Source: Gammaproteobacteria bacterium
GTDB taxonomy: Bacteria; Pseudomonadota; Gammaproteobacteria; Pseudomonadales; Azotimanducaceae_A
DNA length: 5,475 nucleotides
Assembly (NCBI GenBank): GCA_026713405.1
Contig: JAPOON010000724.1
Coordinates: forward strand, 1-5,475
Direction of reading: 5' to 3'
Part shown: positions 1-5,475 of the stretch, one piece after another
Numbering within the stretch: position 1 is the first letter of the stretch
Layout of the letters: every line of letters begins with the position of its first letter
Program-made: the position numbers and the translations under genes
Notes under the pieces: generated by a model
Told to the model about the DNA's origin: nothing
Seen by the model: only the letters and a program-made list of their open reading frames with translations
Database searches by the model: none

Positions 1-1192
1 AGCCGTCCTCGATCTGAAAGTTCGGAATGCGCTGCAGCCAGGTTTCCAGGGCAACCTGGAGCTCACGGCGCGCCAGGTGAGAACCAAGGCAGCGGTGGGG
101 GCCGGCCGCCAGCGTCATGTGCGGATTCGGGCTACGCTCGAAGTCCGCGGTGCGTGGGCAGGTGAATTTGCGCTCGTCGAAATTGCTGGTGGCACTCAGC
201 AGCAACACCACGTCACCCGCTTTCATGGTGACGCCGCGGAAGACGATGTCCCGGGTTACGGTTCTGGGTGAACTCACCAGGGGATTCATGCGCAACAACT
301 CCTCCACGGCGCCCGGAATGAGTTCCGGTTGCTCGATGAGCCTGGCCCGGTAGTCAGGGTGAGCGCAAAGCCAGGGAAACCAGAGGCTCAGGCTGCCGAC
401 GATGGTATCGAGGCCGCCGACGAACAGCATGAACACCAGGCCGATTTTTTCATCGGCGTTGATTGGGCGGCCGTCGATCTGCGCCTGGACAATCTTGCTG
501 GTGAGATCGTCCCGGGGCCTCCGTTCCCGTTCTGCAATGAACCCCCGGAGCCAGGCAATGCACTCCTTGATTCCCTCGCCGCGCTCCTCCAGCGTCAGGT
601 CGTCACCGCTCAGAATGTGCTTTTCCCAAACCAGGAACCTCTCGTACATCTCTTCCACGGGGAAGCCCATCAGCCGCATGAAGATGGAGATTGGAAAGGG
701 GCGCCCGAACTCGGCAATGAATTCGCACTTGCCCCGGTCGATGAAGTTGTCGATGAGCGAATTCGCCCGCGAACGGATCAAGCCATCCATCGCGTTTACG
801 GCCTTTGGCGATACCGACGCAGCCAGCGGCAATCGATAGTGCCTGTGCAGCGGCGCATCGACCGACAGCGGCAACATCTCCCAGTCCTCGCCGGCCAGGT
901 GCTGATAGCCGGCGATGCCGTGGCTGGAGAAAATGGCCGGCGTCTGATAGACCTCGCGAATGTCTTCGTGCCGGGTGATCATCCAGGTTCCGAGAGCCGT
1001 GGACCCGACAATGGGTATGGGGTAGCCGGGAACGAAGAATATCGGCGGGTAGTCCGCCTTGAAAACGTTCTCCGTGTCGGCAAACGGGTTGCGCCAGTCG
1101 CTGGCGACATCATCGAAGCCCCGGCTGGAACGCACCAGTTCCGGGGGCACGTGATCGGGGACTCGAAGCGTTTCAGCGTTTGCGTCAATCAT
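1..1192 (-). CDS. Cytochrome P450, P450cam (CYP101)-like, C-terminus cut by window edge
   Basis: Predicted soluble heme-thiolate monooxygenase that hydroxylates a small hydrophobic substrate with O2 and electrons from a ferredoxin/ferredoxin reductase pair, neither of which is in the window. I translated it from the complement: 397 codons are visible with no stop. Motifs in order: N-terminal VPDHVPPELV (11-20), close to P450cam VPPHVPEHLV; helix C around H116/R120; EFGRPFPISIFM (161-172); helix I GGLDT (259-263) with the acid-alcohol pair D262/T263; helix K ELLR (298-301); heme-side R310; heme loop AAGPHRCLG (362-370) with ligand C368. P450cam has about 28 more residues after the last aligned position, so the full protein should be near 420-425 aa. 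Odd points: the usual heme-loop Phe is L361, and P450cam Tyr96 corresponds to W104, so camphor is unlikely as substrate. ATG 1192 is used as start; an in-frame GTG at 1201 (N-terminus MSTMIDA) is a possible alternative. It lies 16 bp after the MFS gene and is probably cotranscribed. The family call is firm; the substrate is unknown. Confidence 0.95.
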   Translation of the reverse strand, partial: MIDANAETLRVPDHVPPELVRSSRGFDDVASDWRNPFADTENVFKADYPPIFFVPGYPIPIVGSTALGTWMITRHEDIREVYQTPAIFSSHGIAGYQHLAGEDWEMLPLSVDAPLHRHYRLPLAASVSPKAVNAMDGLIRSRANSLIDNFIDRGKCEFIAEFGRPFPISIFMRLMGFPVEEMYERFLVWEKHILSGDDLTLEERGEGIKECIAWLRGFIAERERRPRDDLTSKIVQAQIDGRPINADEKIGLVFMLFVGGLDTIVGSLSLWFPWLCAHPDYRARLIEQPELIPGAVEELLRMNPLVSSPRTVTRDIVFRGVTMKAGDVVLLLSATSNFDERKFTCPRTADFERSPNPHMTLAAGPHRCLGSHLARRELQVALETWLQRIPNFQIEDG

Positions 1193-1208
1193 TGTGCTCA
1201 CTCTGTTT

Positions 1209-2558
1209 TCATTTGAACTCACGGCGCTGGCCTTCGAACACTACACCAGGCTCCTGCGCTGCCGAACGCTGTCGCTGCGCATGGTCTGAGCTGATGGTGA
1301 ACGAAGCGCGCAACGCGAAGCAGGCGGCGATGACGGCGCCAACCATCACCAGCCCCAGGGAATACCGAACCGCCTCCAGGCCGAACTGCGGTTGAAGAAA
1401 ATCATTGACGGCACCGATCAGGATGGGCGCCAGGCCAATGCCGATCAGGCTCTGGAACAGGCCGATGATCACCATGGCCATCGCCCGCATGCGCAACGGC
1501 GACAGGGTCTGCGCGATGGCGTAGCAGGGCGGGACGTGAAAAACGATGAAGAACTGAAACAGGAACGAGAAAACGAGCGCGACCGTGGCGCCGGGCGCGA
1601 AGACGAACAGCAGGCCGCAGGGGAACCCGAGAGCAGGTCCGATGGCCGCGATACGCATGTACCAGCGAATGTCCTTCTTTCCCGCCCAGTCGGAGAGGAG
1701 CCCGGCGGTGAAGTTGCCGAGCATGAGCGCTCCCATGGTGGCAATACCGAATCCGGCTCCGGCCTCAAGGCCGGTCATGTCGTGTACGCGACGAAAAAAC
1801 GTGGGCCCCCACATGAGCTGGCCGTAGCCGCACAGGGCAACGAAGGCCGCGATCGTGACGACGTGGCGGTAGGTCGGTATTTTTCTCAGATGCGTGAATA
1901 CCTGCCCGATGCCGGGGGTTTGCCGATCGTCCACCAGGCCATCGGCGGCGCCGCGCCGGGGCTCGGGCAGAAACCGGTAAACAAACGCAGCGAGCAGCAA
2001 TCCCGGTACTCCGACAATGAAAAACGCCGTGCGCCAGGTGAACGTGTCGGAAAGCCAGCCACCCAGCAGGACGCCGAGCCCGATGCCGAAAGAGCTGAAT
2101 GCCGACAGCGTGGCCAATACCGTTGCACGGGAACTCAACGGAAACAGGTCCGAGAGCATCGACTGACTGGTGGGGCTGGCGCCGGCTTCTCCGATGACGA
2201 CGCCAACGCGCGTGATGGCGAGTTGAATGAACGACTGCGCGATGCCACCAAGGGTTGTCATCAGGCTCCAGAAACCGAGACAGGCCGCCAGCACCACCTT
2301 GCGTGAGCCGCCGTCCGCCCAGCGCGCGAGCGGAAACGCGGCGGTCGCGTAAAAGGCGGCGAAGATCATACCGGTGAGCAACCCCATGGCGGTATCGGAT
2401 GCGCCGAACTCGGCCTTGATGGGGTCCAGGACGATGGTGATGATCTGCCGGTCCACCATGTTGACGATGGCGACCACACACAGGGTGGTCAGCACGAAGT
2501 GACGGCGCGGGTCGGAGTCCGTCTGGTGTCCTGTCCGATTTGTTCCCGGTATTTCCAT
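1209..2558 (-). CDS. MFS transporter, spinster-like family
   Basis: Predicted 12-helix inner-membrane secondary transporter of 449 aa, the usual MFS length. Evidence: a hydrophilic N-terminus (1-20), then a first helix ending in NMVDRQIITIVL (33-44); the loop 2-3 motif A region ARWADGGSRKVV (78-89); the RVGVVIGEAGASP signature (117-129), typical of spinster-like and related carriers; GGWLSDTFTWRTAFF (166-180) followed by a helix with VPG; a polar central loop at about 198-230; and a second motif A copy in the C-terminal half, GLLSDWAGKKD (286-296). A polar tail of about 30 residues ends the protein. The substrate cannot be read from the sequence. First gene of a minus-strand pair with the P450, so uptake of the P450 substrate or export of a product is a reasonable guess. 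The start is the first ATG in the frame. A GGAG sits only one base before it, too close for a normal ribosome binding site, so the true start could be a downstream codon such as the GTG at residue 22, though that would cut into the first helix. Confidence 0.92.
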   Translation of the reverse strand: MEIPGTNRTGHQTDSDPRRHFVLTTLCVVAIVNMVDRQIITIVLDPIKAEFGASDTAMGLLTGMIFAAFYATAAFPLARWADGGSRKVVLAACLGFWSLMTTLGGIAQSFIQLAITRVGVVIGEAGASPTSQSMLSDLFPLSSRATVLATLSAFSSFGIGLGVLLGGWLSDTFTWRTAFFIVGVPGLLLAAFVYRFLPEPRRGAADGLVDDRQTPGIGQVFTHLRKIPTYRHVVTIAAFVALCGYGQLMWGPTFFRRVHDMTGLEAGAGFGIATMGALMLGNFTAGLLSDWAGKKDIRWYMRIAAIGPALGFPCGLLFVFAPGATVALVFSFLFQFFIVFHVPPCYAIAQTLSPLRMRAMAMVIIGLFQSLIGIGLAPILIGAVNDFLQPQFGLEAVRYSLGLVMVGAVIAACFALRASFTISSDHAQRQRSAAQEPGVVFEGQRREFK

Positions 2559-2571
2559 GCTCCAGCGAAAA

Positions 2572-2588
2572 GTATAAATTATCTAAAC
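2572..2588. promoter_or_regulatory. Possible operator: 17-bp imperfect palindrome
   Basis: Arms GTATAAAT and ATCTAAAC flank one central base (2580); 6 of 8 positions pair as an inverted repeat. It overlaps both minus-strand -10-like hexamers, where a TetR- or MarR-type repressor would sit to control the MFS-P450 pair and perhaps the divergent genes. No regulator gene is in the window. AT-rich patches can look palindromic by chance, so this is tentative. Confidence 0.25.
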
Positions 2589-2663
2589 AGGTCCGGCGCA
2601 GCCGAGTTTACACAATGACTTCCGATGAGCGAGTCGCCTGACGCAGCCTGAACGAAGTCAACC

Positions 2664-2671
2664 GGGGGTGA
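2664..2671 (+). promoter_or_regulatory. Ribosome binding site of the LLM-class gene
   Basis: GGGGGTGA matches the Shine-Dalgarno consensus GGAGGTGA at all but one position and ends one base before the ATG at 2673, so its GGGGG core lies 4 bases from the start codon. It supports that start and is the strongest ribosome binding site in the window. Confidence 0.6.
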
Positions 2672-2672
2672 C

Positions 2673-3725
2673 ATGAAAACGGCTATTGCCATAGGCGGCG
2701 TGGATGCGGACAGGAAAGGCGGCTTCGCGCGCTCGGTCGACTATGCGATCGAGTGTGAAAAACTCGGTGTCGACGTGGCCTGGTCGGCTGAGGCCTGGGG
2801 TACCGACGCGTTCACGCCGCTGGCCTATCTGGCAGCCAGGACCACGACGATGCGGCTGGCCTCGGGCATCGCCCAGGTCAGCGCGCGGGCACCGGGAAAC
2901 ATCGCCATGGCAGCCCTGTCTCTGGCGGCGATGAGCGAAAACCGGTTCATGCTTGGGTTGGGGGTGAGCGGGCCCCAGGTTGTCGAGGGCCTGCACGGCG
3001 TGCCTTTTGCGCATCCGCTGGCGCGCATGAAGGAACTGGTGGACATCCTGAAGCTCGCCTTCGCGGGCGAGAAGCTGCGCTACGAGGGCAAACACCATGT
3101 GTTGCCGCTACCCGGCGGCGAAGGCAAGGCCCTGCGCCTGGCGCACCGGCCGAATGCCAACATTCCGATTTTTCTGGCGACCTTGGGGCCGAGGGCGCTG
3201 GAATACACGGGGGAAATGGCGGACGGCTGGATCGGCACCTCGTTCACGCCCGCGACGGCTGCATCGTACCTGGAGCCCATGCGTCGCGGGGCCGTGCGAG
3301 CGGGACGAAACTTCGATGACATCGAGCTTGCCGTGGGTGCGGTTGTCGGCGTGGGAGACAACGTCGAGGAGATGATCGCCAAACGCAAGCCGGCACTGGC
3401 GTTTCAACTGGGCGGCATGGGCTCGCCGAAGACCAATTTCTACAACCAGGCGTTCCGGCGCATCGGCTACGAGGATGTGGCCGCTGACGTGCAGCGGCTC
3501 TGGGTGGCGGGGAAGCGCGACCAGGCGGTGGCCCGGGTTCCCGACGACATGGCGCTGCAGGCCAGCGTGATCGGCACTCGGGACATGGTGCGGGAGCGCC
3601 TGCGGGAATACGAGCAGTGCGGCATTGATATCCTGCAGCTTCAGGTCATGGGGCGGGGCGCCGATGCCAAGCTCGAGACCATCGAAGTCGTGCATCGGCT
3701 GATCGAAGAAAACGGGGCCGCATAG
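2673..3725 (+). CDS. LLM-class flavin/F420-dependent oxidoreductase, Rv3520c-like
   Basis: Predicted cytoplasmic TIM-barrel oxidoreductase of the bacterial luciferase-like superfamily, 350 aa, the full length for the Rv3520c-type group. Evidence: first strand MKTAIAIGG (1-9); helix region SVDYAIECEKLGVDVAW (21-37); AEAWGTDAFTPLAYLA (39-54) where the cofactor pocket begins; TTTMRLASGIAQV (57-69), characteristic of LLM proteins; then SENRFMLGLGVSGPQVVEG (88-106), the hallmark of the Rv3520c-like group; and IPIFLATLGPRALEYTGEMA followed by DGWIG (164-188). Members of this group are annotated as F420-dependent by analogy with mycobacterial proteins. Whether this one uses F420 or FMN cannot be decided here, and no F420 biosynthesis gene is in view. 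First gene of the plus-strand unit, with a good ribosome binding site; the ligase starts 16 bp after its stop. The reaction is unknown; hydride transfer to a ketone or C=C bond, or a monooxygenation, are both possible. Confidence 0.92.
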   Translation: MKTAIAIGGVDADRKGGFARSVDYAIECEKLGVDVAWSAEAWGTDAFTPLAYLAARTTTMRLASGIAQVSARAPGNIAMAALSLAAMSENRFMLGLGVSGPQVVEGLHGVPFAHPLARMKELVDILKLAFAGEKLRYEGKHHVLPLPGGEGKALRLAHRPNANIPIFLATLGPRALEYTGEMADGWIGTSFTPATAASYLEPMRRGAVRAGRNFDDIELAVGAVVGVGDNVEEMIAKRKPALAFQLGGMGSPKTNFYNQAFRRIGYEDVAADVQRLWVAGKRDQAVARVPDDMALQASVIGTRDMVRERLREYEQCGIDILQLQVMGRGADAKLETIEVVHRLIEENGAA

Positions 3726-3741
3726 CTGCCGACGCCGGCCG

Positions 3742-5238
3742 ATGGAGATCAACGAGCGCATCGATGAGCTTTTTCGGAACGAGCCCGATGCGCCGGCGGT
3801 GTTCTACGACGGCGGAACCTGGACCTGGGGGGATCTCGCCCGCATACGCGACGGGCTGCGCGATGCGCTCACCGCCGCAGGGGTTGCCGACCGGGAAGGC
3901 GTAGGCCTGGTGCTCAGGCAGCGCCCGCACTGCTTCGGCGCCTATGTTTCCGTGCTCGGCATGCGCCGTTGCGCCGTTCTGGCCACGCCCATTCAGCCGG
4001 ATGCGGCGATCCGTGAAGATCTCGGAGCCCTGCGCCCGGCGGTGCTGGTGGCGGATGCACAAGACTGGCGGCGCACCGGTTTTCGGGAAGCACTGCAGGC
4101 CACGGGCACCCTGGGCATCGAACTGACCGGAGACCGGCACCAGCCGGTTCGCGTGGTTCCGGGGCTCGAGGGCCTGGGCCCGGGCCGCCACTACGAGCCG
4201 CTCGACGACACCGCGGTGACCATGCTGACCAGCGGCACAACGGGGCCGCCCAAGCGCGTGCCGGTGCCTTTCCGGCATTTCGCGGGCGACCGGCCGGCGA
4301 ATCCGCGCCCGCCGGACCAGCGCGGCGTAGCCATCTCGGCGGTGCCGCTGGTGAGCATGGGCGGCGTCATGGGCGCGGCGGCGGCGGTCTGGAAGGGCCG
4401 CCCCACGGCGCTCCTGGAGCGCTTCGACATCTGGCGCTGGGCAGAGATGGTTAGAGCGTACAAACCGCGACAGTTGGCCGCGCCGCCGGCGGTGATTCAC
4501 ATGCTGCTCGACAACCGGGTGCCCCGGGAATACCTGGCCGGCGCATCGGTATTCCGCGCGGCGTCCGCCCGCCTGGACCCCGCAACGGCGGAGGAATTCG
4601 AGGCTACCTACGGCATACCGGTGATTACTGCCTACGGTGCAACGGAGTTTCTGGGCGCCGTGACGGGGTTCGCAGGCACCGACCTGGCGCTTGTGAAGGA
4701 GAAGCGCGGCAGTGTCGGGCGTGCGCTGCCGGACAACAAGGTGCGCATCGTGGATGCGGACACGGGCAGGGAGTTGCCGTCGGGCGAAGTCGGTCTGCTC
4801 GAAGCCGACCCGCCACGGCGTCCGACCGATGTGCCGGCCGGCTGGATACGCACCAACGACCTCGCACGCATGGACGAGGACGGTTTCGTGTGGATCGAGG
4901 GCCGGGCCGACGATGTGCTGGTGCGCGGTGGCTTCAAGGTCGCCGCCAACGAGGTGGCCGAAGTGCTGCGCGTACACCCGGCGGTAGCCGATGCGGCGGT
5001 GGTGGGGCTGGACGACGTCCGGCTCGGACAGGTGCCCGCTGCGGCGGTGGTGCGATGCACGGACGGCTCGGTGTCGGCGGCGGAACTCAAGGCCTGGATC
5101 GCGAAGCGCAAACCCGGGTATTGCGTGCCCGTGGCGGTCGTATTCGTAGATGCCCTGCCGCGCAATGCGATGTTCAAGGTGTTGTCGAACGAGGTTCGTG
5201 CGTTGATCGAGCGCGAAATGGAATCGACAAAACCATGA
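3742..5238 (+). CDS. Class I adenylate-forming acyl-CoA ligase (AMP-binding)
   Basis: Predicted to activate a carboxylic acid with ATP to an acyl-AMP and transfer it to CoA. 498 aa, a normal length for the family. Motifs in order: phosphate-binding loop TSGTTGPPK (163-171); ITAYGATEF (295-303), the adenine/Mg-binding YGxTE motif; RTNDL (370-374), where the canonical motif is TGDL, keeping the ribose-binding D373; hinge and A8 region GRADDVLVRGGFKVAANEV (387-405); and LPRNAMFKV ending at 480, where K479 matches the catalytic lysine but the usual Gly before it is F478. All the key catalytic residues are kept, so an active enzyme is expected. The two substitutions may mark a subfamily. It follows the LLM gene by 16 bp with no clear Shine-Dalgarno sequence, which suggests translation coupled to the upstream gene. 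The acid substrate is unknown: fatty, aromatic and alicyclic acids are all possible, and the neighbours favour a degradation intermediate. Confidence 0.93.
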   Translation: MEINERIDELFRNEPDAPAVFYDGGTWTWGDLARIRDGLRDALTAAGVADREGVGLVLRQRPHCFGAYVSVLGMRRCAVLATPIQPDAAIREDLGALRPAVLVADAQDWRRTGFREALQATGTLGIELTGDRHQPVRVVPGLEGLGPGRHYEPLDDTAVTMLTSGTTGPPKRVPVPFRHFAGDRPANPRPPDQRGVAISAVPLVSMGGVMGAAAAVWKGRPTALLERFDIWRWAEMVRAYKPRQLAAPPAVIHMLLDNRVPREYLAGASVFRAASARLDPATAEEFEATYGIPVITAYGATEFLGAVTGFAGTDLALVKEKRGSVGRALPDNKVRIVDADTGRELPSGEVGLLEADPPRRPTDVPAGWIRTNDLARMDEDGFVWIEGRADDVLVRGGFKVAANEVAEVLRVHPAVADAAVVGLDDVRLGQVPAAAVVRCTDGSVSAAELKAWIAKRKPGYCVPVAVVFVDALPRNAMFKVLSNEVRALIEREMESTKP

Positions 5239-5256
5239 ATCTCCAGGTTTCAGAGC

Positions 5257-5288
5257 GGCGCCCGCCCACGATCAGTCGGCGTTGCGCC
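5257..5288 (+). other. GC-rich hairpin downstream of the ligase gene
   Basis: GGCGC (5257-5261) pairs with GCGCC (5284-5288), and after a small internal loop CGCC (5263-5266) pairs with GGCG (5278-5281), closing an 11-base loop: nine pairs, nearly all G-C. It begins 18 bases after the ligase stop codon. No T-run follows, so it is not a standard intrinsic terminator. It could slow RNA decay or polymerase, or be a chance structure in GC-rich DNA. Two smaller hairpins follow: 5299-5310 (GGCG-GTAT-CGCC) and 5336-5347 (GCCG-TTCG-CGGC, a stable tetraloop type). Confidence 0.3.
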
Positions 5289-5394
5289 AGAGAGGGTTGG
5301 CGGTATCGCCGGCCCCGTCATTCGCCGTGCCTGAAGCCGTTCGCGGCAACGGTCGTGGTACTTTTGAAAAATCAATCTGATGCGGGGAACTGCG

Positions 5395-5475
5395 ATGGAA
5401 CTGGGAGTCAGGGATAACGCTTACATTATCGTCGGCGGTACGCGCGGCATGGGCTGGGAGGCGGCCCGTCGCCTG
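5395..5475 (+). CDS. SDR-family NAD(P)-dependent oxidoreductase, N-terminal fragment
   Basis: Only the first 27 codons are present; the gene continues past the right edge. The start of a Rossmann fold is clear: strand AYIIVGG (9-15) leads into GGTRGMG (14-20), the glycine-rich cofactor loop of short-chain dehydrogenases (TGxxxGxG), with Val at the usual Thr position, then helix residues EAARRL. Full-length members run about 250 aa and typically interconvert alcohols and ketones with NAD(P)H; R17 in the loop is often seen in NADP-preferring members. The start at 5395 is chosen because GGGGAA (5384-5389) lies 5 bases upstream. An in-frame ATG at 5380 would add MRGTA but has no ribosome binding site. 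It is the third gene in the plus-strand direction, 156 bp after the ligase, so it may be in the same operon or have its own promoter. The substrate is unknown. Confidence 0.85.
   Translation, partial: MELGVRDNAYIIVGGTRGMGWEAARRL

Larger units (their letters stand above)
2559..2672. promoter_or_regulatory. Divergent intergenic region between the MFS and LLM genes
   Basis: These 114 bp separate the minus-strand MFS-P450 pair from the plus-strand oxidoreductase-ligase genes, so promoters for both directions should lie here. An AT-rich patch at 2570-2588 stands out from GC-rich surroundings. On the minus strand it holds the -10-like hexamers TATACT (2576-2571) and GATAAT (2583-2578), but I see no good -35 box 16-18 bp upstream of either. 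For the plus strand, TTTACA (2607-2612) resembles a -35 box but no -10 box follows at proper spacing. The location is strong evidence for regulation; the individual boxes are weak. Confidence 0.5.

Noticed and set aside
1193..1208. Separate promoter for the P450 gene
   Set aside because: The 16-bp gap is too short to hold one and the layout favours cotranscription with the MFS gene.
329..1216. Open plus-strand frame of 295 codons
   Set aside because: It lies antisense to the P450 gene, whose reading frame shows all family motifs; the plus-strand translation has no recognisable domain and is explained by high GC.
1392..2306. Open plus-strand frame of 304 codons
   Set aside because: Antisense to the MFS gene; the product is highly polar, rich in Arg, Glu, Gln and Gly, typical of a shadow of a membrane-protein gene.
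3646..4977. Open minus-strand frame of 443 codons
   Set aside because: Antisense to the ligase; rich in Arg, His and Ala with no family signature, while the plus-strand ligase has every expected motif.
5257..5352. Rho-independent terminator after the ligase
   Set aside because: Hairpins are present but no T-tract follows any of them; the TTTT at 5362-5365 is 10 bases from the last stem and is followed by GAAAAA.
5235..5417. Possible 60-aa small gene overlapping the ligase stop as ATGA
   Set aside because: The start overlap looks like coupling, but the product is Arg/Ser/Pro-rich with no fold signal, it runs into the SDR start, and the frame is already open far upstream within the ligase gene, as expected by chance.

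Overview
The window is GC-rich (well above 60% by eye) bacterial DNA, densely packed with genes. It holds two divergent transcription units around a 114-bp intergenic region at 2559-2672. The gene types (a P450cam-like class I cytochrome P450, a spinster-like MFS carrier, a luciferase-like flavin/F420 oxidoreductase, a class I acyl-CoA ligase and an SDR) suggest an environmental proteobacterium with a broad catabolic repertoire, such as a gammaproteobacterium or a sphingomonad-like organism. This placement is inferred from gene content and base composition. No taxonomic marker gene is present.

Left half, minus strand: an MFS transporter gene (2558 to 1209) is followed after 16 bp by a cytochrome P450 gene (from 1192 leftward). 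The P450 gene runs off the left edge of the window and lacks roughly its last 25-30 codons. All the core P450 motifs are visible, and the protein resembles P450cam (CYP101) along its whole length, but the position matching the camphor-binding Tyr96 is Trp.

Right half, plus strand: a luciferase-like monooxygenase-fold oxidoreductase of the Rv3520c type (2673-3725) is followed after 16 bp by an AMP-binding acyl-CoA ligase (3742-5238). A 156-bp spacer with several GC-rich hairpins comes next, then the first 27 codons of an SDR oxidoreductase (from 5395), cut by the right edge.

Working model (inference): this is a degradation locus for a hydrophobic, probably terpenoid-, steroid- or other alicyclic-type compound. 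The MFS carrier would move substrate or product, the P450 would hydroxylate it, the SDR and flavin/F420 oxidoreductase would handle alcohol/ketone or C=C redox steps, and the ligase would make the CoA thioester for beta-oxidation-like breakdown. The ferredoxin and ferredoxin reductase needed by the P450 are not in the window, nor is a regulator. No RNA genes, mobile elements, CRISPR arrays or long repeats were seen.
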